From Erwinia phyllosphaerae (GTDB taxonomy: Bacteria; Pseudomonadota; Gammaproteobacteria; Enterobacterales; Enterobacteriaceae), in contig NZ_JAHSPF010000007.1 of NCBI RefSeq assembly GCF_019132875.1, positions 124,001 through 188,000 on the forward strand: a DNA stretch of 64,000 nt, read 5' to 3'. The notes under the pieces are model-generated. The model was not told the DNA's origin. It did not search any database and saw only the letters and a list, made by a program, of their open reading frames with translations. This document shows, one piece after another, positions 19,583-27,941 of this stretch; position 1 is the stretch's first letter, and the number at the start of each line of letters is the position of its first letter. Position numbers and translations under genes: made by a program.

Positions 19583-20431
19583 CTATTTCTTTGGTGCTTC
19601 ACCCGCGATCATCTGCTCTTTTTGCGCACCTGAACCTGGCTTAGCCGGGCCAAGAATAGGCTCTTGACCTAAAATATCCGGCTTTTCTTTTGCCGTAAAT
19701 TGTCCGACGCCATCATAGGCCGGACCTTCACTCCAGCGGCCTTTCGGCAGCGGTTTATCCAGCGAAGTATTCAGACAGTAGTAAGAATGTTCCTGCGCTT
19801 CCTCAGACTGCGGAAAGCTGTTCGGAATCGGCATAGAAGCGCTGATACCGCCCATGTCTTCGATGACCGCCAGCCACTGCTGCTGGTGCATGGTATCGCG
19901 AGCAATCAGGAAGGAAAGGAAATCCTTCATGCCTTTATCTTCGGTCAGATTATATAAACGAGTAGCCAGAACGCGGCCGGTCGCTTCTGCGGTGACGTTA
20001 GCCAGCATATCCGCTGCAACGTTGCCTGAAGCATAGATATGGCTCATATCAAACGCCATACCGTTGGCGTTGACTGGCATAGCCGCCAGGCCAGAAGAGA
20101 GAATATGGCGTGGGTTCATTCCGCCGAGAATGGCGTTAACCACCGGGTCTTTTGCCGATTCTTCCTGGTAAGAAAGCGGTGCGCCTTCAAGGTTAAGCGC
20201 GACGGCATGGCCCAGCATTTCGATATGTGCCAGTTCTTCCGTAGCGGTAGAGATCAGCAAATCTTTGATACGTGGATCGCCACGTGTTCCCATAGCCTGA
20301 AAAAAGTACTGCATAGCAACGCGAATTTCACCTTCTACGCCGCCGATAGCCTGCTGTAACAGCATGGCAAATTCTGGATCGGGCTTGTCGACTTTTACCG
20401 GATATTGCAACTTCGATGAATGGTGGAACAT
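19583..20431 (-). CDS. Manganese (non-haem) catalase
   Basis: Di-manganese catalase that breaks down hydrogen peroxide in the cytoplasm. The 282 residues carry the full ligand set of the family: E35 (VEGEIR), E66 and H69 (EELAH), E149 (TAEATGR) and H182 (ARDTMHQQ), numbered almost exactly as in the Lactobacillus plantarum enzyme. The C-terminus is a Pro/Lys-rich tail. GGAGGAG precedes the ATG. It is monocistronic and is not part of the E. coli gene order here. Its AT-rich upstream gap and neighbouring phage-type gene hint at gain by transfer, although the gene's own base composition looks normal. Confidence 0.95.
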   Translation of the reverse strand: MFHHSSKLQYPVKVDKPDPEFAMLLQQAIGGVEGEIRVAMQYFFQAMGTRGDPRIKDLLISTATEELAHIEMLGHAVALNLEGAPLSYQEESAKDPVVNAILGGMNPRHILSSGLAAMPVNANGMAFDMSHIYASGNVAADMLANVTAEATGRVLATRLYNLTEDKGMKDFLSFLIARDTMHQQQWLAVIEDMGGISASMPIPNSFPQSEEAQEHSYYCLNTSLDKPLPKGRWSEGPAYDGVGQFTAKEKPDILGQEPILGPAKPGSGAQKEQMIAGEAPKK

Positions 20432-20991
20432 AGTCTCCTCCAGATACGCTATTGAAATAAATTACCCCATAAAGCCTGGATGACTTTGCGGAAAATGAAA
20501 GGAGAAAGCGAAAAATTTTATTTAATGAGTAAGTTTCAGGTGGGGTAAGGCTTATTTTATCCTTGAGTGTTATGCTAATGTCCAGATAGATTTAATGGTT
20601 ATAGCTGGGCGATTTTTGTAGTTGAATTCATGCCTAAACCATAAATTGTTATTTTAAATCAAACAGATAAAATTAATTCCGCTGTTGTTGTGAGGTCTTT
20701 TCTTTATATTGTCTTGCCAGGTATTTTCTAAGGTAAGATATTTCTTATATCGATGTTTTTACATTGCTGCTAGCGGCATGAGCGACCATTTAATAATGAG
20801 GTTTTGATCTTATATAAAATCGTTTTAATTATCGCCCTCCCATATTACTAACAGGTTTTTTATTATTCAAAAAGGATCTGCAAGCTTAAGTTACGGGCAG
20901 GAAGGTAGGGAGCTTTGGAATATAACGTTCACAATACAGCGAGCCTCTTTTTATCGCAGGCTCGCTATAGGGGCCAGGAGAAGGTGGTCAA
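20432..20991. other. AT-rich 560-bp gap without a gene
   Basis: Clearly richer in A and T than any neighbouring gene. It must hold the Mn catalase promoter on the right of that gene. A stem AGCGAGCCT / AGGCTCGCT (about 20938-20966) lies just past the stop of the antirepressor gene and may end its transcript, although no T run follows. The short open frame at 20915-21118 runs into the antirepressor on the other strand and is not supported. Nothing else was recognised. Confidence 0.6.
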
Positions 20992-21699
20992 TCAGGCCGC
21001 TGCGCCTTTGGTTTGCGTAGCCAGATGGTTTGCCCATAAATTCGTCACCCACTTCACGCCTTTAGTCGTAAAGCGAGCCTGGGAAAAGGCGTGCTGGTTC
21101 TCGCCCACGCTGGTATGAACCGTAAAGTAGCCTGCCTGCACGTGATGCTGTTGCGGCATCAGCGCGCCGTTAGCGCGATACATAATATTGCGCTCAAACA
21201 GGAACTGGCGGAAATCGGGTTCTTTTACCTTTAGCATCTTGCAGAGCTGACGAAAACCGAGCGAATCTTCCACCTGTACAAAACGGTCAAAGAATTCCGC
21301 CTTTGGGGCGAACAGTGCCAGCTGTTGTTCGGCAGCCTGACGCTGTTCAAACTGTTCTGCCCAGGCGCGTGCGGCCGCTGCCGGGTTAGTGAAGTCCGGC
21401 AGACGGGTGGTTTTCTCGCGCTCCTGCCAGATATCCAGCGCCTGAGCAATGAACGCAGGTGCAAGGCGAGCCACCGCCAGCAGCGAGTCGCGCTTGTTCA
21501 GGCAGTATTCCTGACGCATCTCACCTTCGCGTTCGTATAGGTTCACCGTCAATGGCTGCGACAGACGCTGCGTCGTTTCCAGCGTCTTGATCATACGTTT
21601 CACTTCGCCGTGCGCAAGGCCGACCAGTCTGGCAATTTCACGGCTGCTCATCGAGACCGGATTATTTAGCGTATTGAGGTTTTCTGTCGAAATCATCAT
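20992..21699 (-). CDS. Orphan phage-type antirepressor, KilAC domain
   Basis: A 235-residue protein related to phage antirepressors. The N-terminal third (SSREIARLVGLAHGEVKRMIKTL) looks like the Rha-type helix-turn-helix, a Gln/Ala-rich coiled linker follows, and the C-terminal KilAC domain (about 140-235) contains FRQLCKMLKVKEPDFRQFL and a TTKGVKWV end. The ATG at 21699 follows AGGGTG; the frame extends 10 codons upstream without a ribosome site. No other phage genes are near, so it is either a relic or a domesticated regulator. DNA targets are unknown. Confidence 0.85.
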   Translation of the reverse strand: MMISTENLNTLNNPVSMSSREIARLVGLAHGEVKRMIKTLETTQRLSQPLTVNLYEREGEMRQEYCLNKRDSLLAVARLAPAFIAQALDIWQEREKTTRLPDFTNPAAAARAWAEQFEQRQAAEQQLALFAPKAEFFDRFVQVEDSLGFRQLCKMLKVKEPDFRQFLFERNIMYRANGALMPQQHHVQAGYFTVHTSVGENQHAFSQARFTTKGVKWVTNLWANHLATQTKGAAA

Positions 21700-21897
21700 A
21701 GGTTTCACCCTAAGCTTTCCAGGAGACACCCGAGCGGGCAGTAGAAATATTATACAATACGCTGTTTAAATATCCAGTACTTTTTTTGGCCGATCCAGTA
21801 AGCTGATTCCATTACGCATTTTGCGTTTTTGTAAAGATGACGCCCTCGCAGCGCGGCTCCGCTAGATTTAATGCAGCTCATCCTTCAGGAGAAAAAC

Positions 21898-23013
21898 ATG
21901 TGCCGACTGCTGCAAACGTGTTTGCTGGCAATAACGCTTTTTACGCTCGGTAACGCCCAGGCTGAAGAGGTTACCGTTACTGAACTGCAAACAAATCTGA
22001 ACCATCCCTGGGCCATTGCTTTTTTGCCGGATAGCCAGGGAATATTAATTACCGAGCGCTCCGGCCAGCTTCGCCTCTGGCAACAAGGGAAGGGGCTTTC
22101 TGCGCCCCTTAGCGGCACACCGCAGGTTTGGGCGCACGGGCAGGGGGGCCTGCTGGATATCGCGCTGGCTCCGGACTTCGTGCAGAGTCGCCGCGTCTGG
22201 CTCAGCTACACCGAAGCGGATAGTCGTGGTCATGCAGGCGCAGTGGTGGGGTACGGAGTATTAAACAGAGAGAACACGCAGCTACAAAATTTTAAGGTTG
22301 TGTTGCGGCAGGAACCGAAGCTTTCCAGCGGGGCTAACCTTGGTTCGAGGCTGGCTTTTGACGATAAAGGTTATCTGTATGCCAGCTTTGGCGATAATTT
22401 TCAGGCCGACAGCGCGCAAAATTTGCAACAGCTGGCCGGTAAAATCGTGCGCCTCAAAAGCGACGGCAGCGTGCCGGAGGATAATCCCTTTGTCGCTCGG
22501 CAGCATGCTCGCGCTGAAATCTGGAGCTACGGCATGCGCAATCCGCAGGGGCTGGCGTTGAATCCCTGGACCCGGCAACTCTGGGAAAGCGAGCATGGCC
22601 CACGCGGGGGTGATGAGATTAATATTCCGCGTAAAGGCCAGAACTATGGCTGGCCGCTGGCTACCTGGGGCATCGATTATAGCGGCGAAAAGGTACCCGG
22701 CTCCAAAGGCGGAAAGGTGCCCGGTACCGTACAGCCCGTGTTTTACTGGAAAGTTTCGCCAGCCATTAGCGGCATGGCTTTCTATGACAGCTCGCGTTTT
22801 CCCCGGTGGAAAGGTTCGCTGTTTATCGGCGCGCTCAAGGAAAAGAGCCTGATCCGGCTACAGGCAGAGGGTGAACGGCCCGAAGAGAAAGCGCGACTAT
22901 TGGCAAACCGTGGTGAGCGCATCAGGGATGTCAGAGTTGGGCCAGACGGCTATCTGTATGTGTTGACGGATGAAACAAACGGCAAATTGCTCAGGATAGG
23001 GGCGTTAAAGTAA
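21898..23013 (+). CDS. yliI: PQQ-dependent aldose sugar dehydrogenase YliI
   Basis: Soluble periplasmic PQQ-dependent sugar dehydrogenase that oxidises aldoses with a loose substrate range. The ATG at 21898 has AGGAG 7 bases upstream and gives 371 residues, the E. coli length; an in-frame ATG at 21871 is rejected. A Sec signal peptide ends near NAQA-EEV, and the six-bladed propeller shows family motifs HPWAIAFLPD, GQGGLLDIALAPDF and HGPRGGDEIN. Activity needs PQQ from outside or from genes not in this window. Confidence 0.96.
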   Translation: MCRLLQTCLLAITLFTLGNAQAEEVTVTELQTNLNHPWAIAFLPDSQGILITERSGQLRLWQQGKGLSAPLSGTPQVWAHGQGGLLDIALAPDFVQSRRVWLSYTEADSRGHAGAVVGYGVLNRENTQLQNFKVVLRQEPKLSSGANLGSRLAFDDKGYLYASFGDNFQADSAQNLQQLAGKIVRLKSDGSVPEDNPFVARQHARAEIWSYGMRNPQGLALNPWTRQLWESEHGPRGGDEINIPRKGQNYGWPLATWGIDYSGEKVPGSKGGKVPGTVQPVFYWKVSPAISGMAFYDSSRFPRWKGSLFIGALKEKSLIRLQAEGERPEEKARLLANRGERIRDVRVGPDGYLYVLTDETNGKLLRIGALK

Positions 23014-23017
23014 GACC

Positions 23018-23041
23018 TGCGGGCCGCGTTAACGACCCGCA
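23018..23041. terminator. Two-way terminator between yliI and the HAD gene
   Basis: Stem TGCGGG / CCCGCA with a 12-base loop; on the minus strand it is followed by further bases of the yliI end, while AAAAA (23041-23045) on the plus strand gives a T run upstream of the minus-strand stem. Sits 4 bases from each stop codon of the convergent pair. Confidence 0.55.
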
Positions 23042-23045
23042 AAAA

Positions 23046-23693
23046 TTATTTTACCCAGCGACAAACTTCCCAGCCGCGCTGCTGCGCCAGCTGATGTAGT
23101 GATTCTGCCGGATTAATAACGCAGGCGTGATCGGCCTGTTCCAGCATTGATAAATCACTAATAGAATCACTGTAGGCCCAGGTACGATGGCATCTGGCCT
23201 TAACAGTTAGCCAGCCATCCGTAGCGGGGCCTTCCTGCTGCCAGGTCATGCTGCCGTAGTGCCGGCCGCTATAACGATCGTCAATAATTTCTACACCGGT
23301 GGCACATGCGCCGTGAGCGCCGAGGTGTTGCGCAATAGGCACAACCAGATGTTCACCACTTCCGGAGACAATCATCACCGTATCGCCGCGCTGCTGGTGC
23401 CAGGCTATTTTTTCACGCGCGGAAGGATAGACCCTGGGCAGAATGTCGCGTTGAATAAAACGCCTTACCCAACCGGAAACGGTGAGCGTGCCCATTCCTG
23501 CCAGCGGCGCAAGAAGCGTATTCATATAGTCATTTATCGACAGGGCACCCTGGTCGTACTGCGTCGTTAACGCCTGCTCTTGCTCAATCATCGAGGCGGG
23601 AGCAAATCCCTGCGAAACCAACCAGCGTAGCCACAGGCTGGTGCTGTTATCACAGATAAGCGTTTCATCAAGATCGAACAGAGCTAAGTCCAT
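23046..23693 (-). CDS. HAD-IB family phosphatase, substrate unknown
   Basis: Haloacid dehalogenase-like hydrolase of the SerB-type IB subfamily, 215 residues. Motif I is DLDETL (nucleophile D7, acid D9), motif II is VSGSGE (about 109), and motif III/IV region includes AYSDSISDLSML. The helical cap is inserted after motif I, as in subclass C1. The ATG at 23693 follows a G-rich ribosome site. It resembles proteins that dephosphorylate phosphoserine-like or phospholipid substrates; the substrate cannot be named. E. coli has gstB at this position. Confidence 0.85.
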   Translation of the reverse strand: MDLALFDLDETLICDNSTSLWLRWLVSQGFAPASMIEQEQALTTQYDQGALSINDYMNTLLAPLAGMGTLTVSGWVRRFIQRDILPRVYPSAREKIAWHQQRGDTVMIVSGSGEHLVVPIAQHLGAHGACATGVEIIDDRYSGRHYGSMTWQQEGPATDGWLTVKARCHRTWAYSDSISDLSMLEQADHACVINPAESLHQLAQQRGWEVCRWVK

Positions 23694-23930
23694 CACGGCA
23701 ACCCCCCTAAGCAATTTTATTCAGATTAGCGGAGTTTTGTGACCAGCTTAGCACGACGGATAAAAATCAGAATTAGACCTGGTGACCGCCCTTGAAGATT
23801 CTCTAATAAAGTAGAAAAAACTTTACGGGAAGTCGGTTCTCTTTGCCCGCCAGAAAAGTTAGCGTAGTGGACGATCCGTCAGCCGCCGAGATAAATTTTT
23901 TATCTTTCATAAGGATATCCTGTTCCCGCC

Positions 23931-25133
23931 ATGAATAATTCGCGCTTTTCTGCCGTTATCGGCACCGTCATGCTTCCCGTCCTCTGCCTGGTATCACTCC
24001 CCTACAGCCAGGCAGCAGAGCCGCCCGCGCCGCCGCAGATTGAGGCCAAAGCCTGGATACTGATGGATTATCACAGCGGAAAAGTGCTGACCGAATTTAA
24101 TGCCGACAGCCGTCACGATCCGGCCAGCCTGACGAAAATCATGGCCAGCTATGTCATCGGTCAGGCGATAAAAGCGGGAAAAATTCATGATGACGATTTG
24201 GTCACCGTCGGCAAAGATGCCTGGGCTACGGGCAATCCGCTGCTGAAAGGATCATCGCTAATGTTCCTGAAACCCGGCGACCGTATTCCCGTATCCGAAC
24301 TGAACAAAGGTATTGTTATCCAGTCAGGTAACGATGCCAGCATTGCCCTGGCCGATTATGTTGCTGGCAGTCAGGACTCTTTTGTCGGGTTAATGAACGG
24401 CTACGTCAGGGCGCTGGGCCTGAACAACACCCATTTTAAAACCGTGCACGGACTGGATTCCGACGGTCAGTACAGTACCGCACGCGATATGGCGCTGCTT
24501 GGCCAGGCATTAATTCGCGATGTACCCGCAGAATATGCGCTGCACAAGGAGAAAGAGTTCACCTTCAACCGCATCAAACAGCATAACCGCAACCGTCTGT
24601 TATGGAGCACCAATCTGAACGTAGACGGCATCAAAACCGGCCACACGGCCGGTGCGGGCAACAACCTCGTTGCTTCGGCAACGGAGGGGGATCAGCGTTT
24701 AATCTCGGTAGTACTGGGCGCGGCAACGGACGCCATTCGCTTTCGGGAAAGTGAAAAGCTGCTGACCTGGGGCTTCCGCTTTTATGAAACCGTGACGCCC
24801 ATTAAGGCCGATAAGCCTTTTGCTACCCAGCGCGTCTGGTATGGCGATCGTAAAGAGGTCAATCTGGGCGTCGCGAAAGACGCAGCCTTAACGTTGCCTA
24901 AAGGCGAACTAAAAAATCTCAAGGCAAGTTTTGTATTAAATGAGCCGCAGCTTACCGCGCCGCTGGCCAAAAATCAGGCTGTGGGTACGATCGATTTTCA
25001 GCTCAACGGCAAGACTATTGAGCAGCGGCCGCTGGTGGTAATGGATGAAGTAAAAGAGGGCGGTTTTTTCAGTCGAATCGGAGATTTTATATTGATGAAG
25101 CTGAACGGCTGGTTCAGTAAGTGGTTTTCCTGA
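23931..25133 (+). CDS. dacC: D-alanyl-D-alanine carboxypeptidase DacC (PBP6)
   Basis: Trims the terminal D-Ala from peptidoglycan stem peptides in the periplasm. The 400 residues equal E. coli DacC. A signal peptide ends near SQAA-EPP; the penicillin-binding motifs are S66-L-T-K69, S132-G-N134 and K235-T-G237. The PBP5 C-terminal domain and an amphipathic membrane anchor ([11 protein letters not shown]) follow. It closely matches DacC rather than DacA, and yliI upstream supports this. Confidence 0.97.
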   Translation: MNNSRFSAVIGTVMLPVLCLVSLPYSQAAEPPAPPQIEAKAWILMDYHSGKVLTEFNADSRHDPASLTKIMASYVIGQAIKAGKIHDDDLVTVGKDAWATGNPLLKGSSLMFLKPGDRIPVSELNKGIVIQSGNDASIALADYVAGSQDSFVGLMNGYVRALGLNNTHFKTVHGLDSDGQYSTARDMALLGQALIRDVPAEYALHKEKEFTFNRIKQHNRNRLLWSTNLNVDGIKTGHTAGAGNNLVASATEGDQRLISVVLGAATDAIRFRESEKLLTWGFRFYETVTPIKADKPFATQRVWYGDRKEVNLGVAKDAALTLPKGELKNLKASFVLNEPQLTAPLAKNQAVGTIDFQLNGKTIEQRPLVVMDEVKEGGFFSRIGDFILMKLNGWFSKWFS

Positions 25134-25167
25134 GGGCCTGAGGCAGATGGCTGAAAGAGATGAAAAC

Positions 25168-25197
25168 GTTCAGGGCCAGCGCAGGCTAACCCTGAAC
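25168..25197. terminator. Hairpin between convergent dacC and sdaC
   Basis: Perfect 8-bp stem GTTCAGGG / CCCTGAAC with a 14-base loop in the 72-bp gap. A-rich sequence (GAAAAC) on the left gives a short T run on the minus strand. Confidence 0.55.
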
Positions 25198-25205
25198 AGA
25201 ACGAT

Positions 25206-26471
25206 TTATACCAGGTCGTAAGCGATAGCGGAAATAGCGATCAGGCCCAGCAGCACAACAAATACGTTACTGATTTTACCGCTGTACTGACGCATAGCCG
25301 GCACTTTATTGATGGCATACATCGGCATCAAAAACAGCAGCACGGCAATAACCGGCCCGCCCAGCGTTTCAATCAGCCCCAGGATGCTTGGATTCTTTGT
25401 GGCCACAAACCAGGTGGTGAAAAACATAAATACCGCTGTTATCCGGTTAAGTTTATGCTCCGCCGGGGCCTTGTTCTTACCCATAAATTTCACTATCAGG
25501 CCGTTAAATCCTTCCCGTGCGCCAAGATAGTGGCCCAGGAAAGATTTGGTAATGGCAACCATAGCAATCACCGGAGCCAGCCAGGCCATCAGCGGCGTGT
25601 CAAAATGGTTAGCAAGATAGGAGAGAATAGAGATGTTTTGCTCTTTCGCTTCCGCCAGGTTTTCCGGCGACAGGCTCAGCACGCAGCTGAACACAAAAAA
25701 CATCACCGTAATCACCATCATTAAATGGCTGCGGGCCAGAATGCGTGAACATTTCTCTTCGGCACCCTCACCATATTCCTGACGTTTTGCAACTGCAAAC
25801 GCGGAGATAATCGGCGAGTGGTTGAACGAGAAGACCATAACGGGGATCGCCAGCCACAGCGTCATCCACAAGCCTTTGCCGCTGCTAACGCTAACGTGAT
25901 GGAACAGAGCGCTGTTCCAGTGCGGAATCAAAAAAAGCGCCAGCGCCATCAATACGATGACAAAGGGATAAACCAGCACGCTCATGGTTTTAACGATAAG
26001 CTCTTTGCCAAAACGGACGATGGTCATTAAGCCAAGGATCAGAATCAGCGACAGCAGCGCTCTTGGCGGCGCGTTCAGGTGCAGCTGATGGGTGACAAAG
26101 CTTTCAACCGTATTGGTAATGGCCACGCTGTAGACCAGCAGAATAGGGTAGATGGCAAAAAAGTAGAGCAGCGTAAGCAGACTACCGGCGCCCGTACCGA
26201 AATGCTCTTCTACTACGCCGGTAATATCTTTATCGCCGCGGCCGGAAAGGACAAAGCGACACAGGCCGCGATGGGCGAAGAACGTCATTGGAAAAGCCAG
26301 CAGCGCCATGATAACCAGCGGGATAAGCCCGCCAATCCCGGCGTTGATGGGCAGAAACAGTACGCCAGCGCCGATTGCCGTGCCGTACAGGCCCAGCATC
26401 CACATGGTGTCGCTTTTACGCCAGTCTGAGAGCGTACTGGTCGCTACCCCGGCTGTTTTAGTTGATTCCAT
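25206..26471 (-). CDS. sdaC: Serine/H+ symporter SdaC (HAAAP family)
   Basis: Proton-coupled L-serine importer of the inner membrane with about 11 helices. The 421 residues begin MESTKTAGVATSTLSDWRKS and match E. coli SdaC closely through DTMWMLGLYGTAIGAGVLF, FSFNHSPIISAFAVAK and KSFLGHYLGAREGFNG. The ATG at 26471 follows GGGAG; an upstream in-frame start is poor. In E. coli sdaC is next to sdaB far from here; in this window it stands alone between dacC and ybjG. Regulation by CRP is known in E. coli; a possible site lies at 26621. Confidence 0.94.
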   Translation of the reverse strand: MESTKTAGVATSTLSDWRKSDTMWMLGLYGTAIGAGVLFLPINAGIGGLIPLVIMALLAFPMTFFAHRGLCRFVLSGRGDKDITGVVEEHFGTGAGSLLTLLYFFAIYPILLVYSVAITNTVESFVTHQLHLNAPPRALLSLILILGLMTIVRFGKELIVKTMSVLVYPFVIVLMALALFLIPHWNSALFHHVSVSSGKGLWMTLWLAIPVMVFSFNHSPIISAFAVAKRQEYGEGAEEKCSRILARSHLMMVITVMFFVFSCVLSLSPENLAEAKEQNISILSYLANHFDTPLMAWLAPVIAMVAITKSFLGHYLGAREGFNGLIVKFMGKNKAPAEHKLNRITAVFMFFTTWFVATKNPSILGLIETLGGPVIAVLLFLMPMYAINKVPAMRQYSGKISNVFVVLLGLIAISAIAYDLV

Positions 26472-26620
26472 TGACGATCTCCCGGTTAAAAATAGTGAAT
26501 TAAAAAACGCAAAAGCAAACATCTGCTTTTCTGTCGGACGTTGTTTAATTAACTACTCTGGCTGAGGCGAGCGACACTCTACCATTTGGAACGCAAGAAG
26601 GAAGGGGAAAATGCTGCGGT

Positions 26621-26636
26621 TGATAATCATCTCACA
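26621..26636. promoter_or_regulatory. Possible CRP site upstream of sdaC
   Basis: TGATAATCATCTCACA matches one half of the CRP consensus fully (TCACA) and the other at 3 of 5 positions, about 150 bases before the sdaC start. A TGTGA lies close by. Weak evidence, supported only by known CRP control of sdaC in E. coli. Confidence 0.25.
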
Positions 26637-26842
26637 ATATTCAGATGTGATTTTTTAGAGTGTTAAGCTGAAGCTGGTTTTAATGGCAGAGAGATGTTCT
26701 ATAAGAGACCGCTTATGGCAGTTCAAAGAACCATATTTTGGTGTTTATCGTTTGGTTAAATAATGTTCAGGAAGAGAGGTGTTAAATTTAAAATGATTTT
26801 AAATCAATAGGTTGCGTATATCGGCGTATTGGTTTTGTTCAG

Positions 26843-26892
26843 TTGCGCAACGGAAGAATAAAAAGTCTTTATTATTCTGTACCGTTGCGCAA
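26843..26892. repeat. 50-bp inverted repeat with paired GTTGCGCAA elements
   Basis: Outer arms TTGCGCAACGG / CCGTTGCGCAA pair perfectly over 11 bp; an inner stem AGAATAA / TTATTCT continues after a small bulge. The decamer GTTGCGCAAC at 26842 is itself a palindrome, repeated at 9 of 10 positions at 26884, 42 bases on. It lies past the ybjG stop and about 370 bases upstream of sdaC. No T run, so a normal terminator is unlikely. The rest of the 26472-26953 gap is AT-rich with nothing else recognised. Confidence 0.8.
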
Positions 26893-26953
26893 TAAGGTAA
26901 TGTTGGTTTAAACGCCAGCGACAAAGCGCTTATTGTCCTCAATATCAGGAATA

Positions 26954-27562
26954 TTATTCACGTATCCAACCCTTACGAATAGGAAAGGCGAACAGAAAGC
27001 GATAGATTGAGGAAATATTCTGCAATAAGCGTCGTCCACAAAATTGCCACGCAATCTGTGCGCACAAGCAAGAGAGCATACCCAGCAGTAAGCCGCCTAA
27101 CATATCCATCGGCCAGTGCACGCCAAGGAAAACGCGCGACCAGGCAATCAGCAGTCCGGCGACCAGTAGCAACACGCCCGACCAGACGCGATGCCAGCAA
27201 AGAAAGGCGATAGCAAAGGTAAAAATAATGGTGCCGTGATTACTGGGGTAGGATTCGGTTGCGTCATGCGCCATGAACTGATGGCCAATACCTACTACAA
27301 AAGGCCGCGGATGTGGCCAGGCCCGCCCAATCAGCCAGGAGGTAATCAGCGCCACTGCAAGCGCCATGGCTGTTTTTAAGACCAGTTTACGTTGTGAATG
27401 GAGCTGGTTTTTCTGTCCCCATAACCACAATGCGACAATCAGCACGGGCACGACGGCAATTAAATCACGAGCGACTAAGGTTGCCAGCGAAATCAGCCAG
27501 GACGGTGTATCAGGGGTAGCGTTAATCCAGAGAAACAGCGTCCGGTTCAGCTCTTCCAGCAT
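26954..27562 (-). CDS. ybjG: Undecaprenyl-diphosphatase YbjG (PAP2 family)
   Basis: Inner membrane phosphatase that recycles undecaprenyl pyrophosphate to the monophosphate carrier for cell wall synthesis; overexpression gives bacitracin resistance in E. coli. The 202 residues show five or six membrane helices and the three PAP2 motifs: WPHPRP, YPSNH with catalytic His, and SRVFLGVHWPMD. The C-terminal FPIRKGWIRE matches E. coli YbjG. Single gene on the minus strand. Confidence 0.95.
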   Translation of the reverse strand: MLEELNRTLFLWINATPDTPSWLISLATLVARDLIAVVPVLIVALWLWGQKNQLHSQRKLVLKTAMALAVALITSWLIGRAWPHPRPFVVGIGHQFMAHDATESYPSNHGTIIFTFAIAFLCWHRVWSGVLLLVAGLLIAWSRVFLGVHWPMDMLGGLLLGMLSCLCAQIAWQFCGRRLLQNISSIYRFLFAFPIRKGWIRE

Positions 27563-27821
27563 GTTTTTTCCTCGTCATGTTCAGCAGATACGCGGCGTAT
27601 CTGAAAATGAAAACCGCTAAGCCAGTCCGGCATCAGCAAATAAAGAACGTCATAGTGGCTGGCGGGGGCAGGTAGCCTGCCTGTTTTATAAACGCCCCAT
27701 AGATATCAGCCGGATAGAGTAGAAGCGGTCAGGCGAAAGATAAATAGTCTCGTTCTTAATCAGGCAGGTGGTTGTGGCTTTGTTAAGAATTGATGACAGA
27801 GGATTTTAACCGTGCAGAAAG

Positions 27822-27888
27822 AAAAAAACCCGTCAATCACAGGATTAACGGGCTCCACAATCTGGGGATTTCAAAGAAAAGCAGTGGC
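27822..27888 (-). ncRNA. rybB: RybB small regulatory RNA
   Basis: Hfq-dependent sRNA that represses outer membrane protein mRNAs under envelope stress. On the minus strand the RNA starts GCCACTGCTTTTCTTTGA, identical to the E. coli RybB 5' seed, then carries TCCCCA and TTGTGGAGCCC as in E. coli, and ends in a terminator stem CCCGTTAATC / GATTGACGGG with seven T residues. It lies past the end of ybjL in the same orientation, as in E. coli. It is about 67 nt against about 79 in E. coli because the terminator hairpin is shorter. Confidence 0.95.
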
Positions 27889-27893
27889 ATTAA

Positions 27894-27923
27894 TTAAGAC
27901 TTCAGCCCGATATAAAAGTTCGC
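27894..27923 (-). promoter_or_regulatory. SigmaE promoter of rybB
   Basis: Reading the minus strand, the -35 GCGAACTT (27923-27916) and -10 GTCTTAA (27900-27894) match the sigmaE pattern GGAACTT and GTCTAA with 15 bases between them, and the RybB 5' end follows 5 bases after the -10. RybB is a known sigmaE target. Confidence 0.85.
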
Positions 27924-27941
27924 CTGAAATCACAAATTATT

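Noticed and set aside
20915..21118. 67-codon plus-strand frame in the AT-rich gap
   Set aside because: It overlaps the antirepressor gene on the other strand and has no conserved features.
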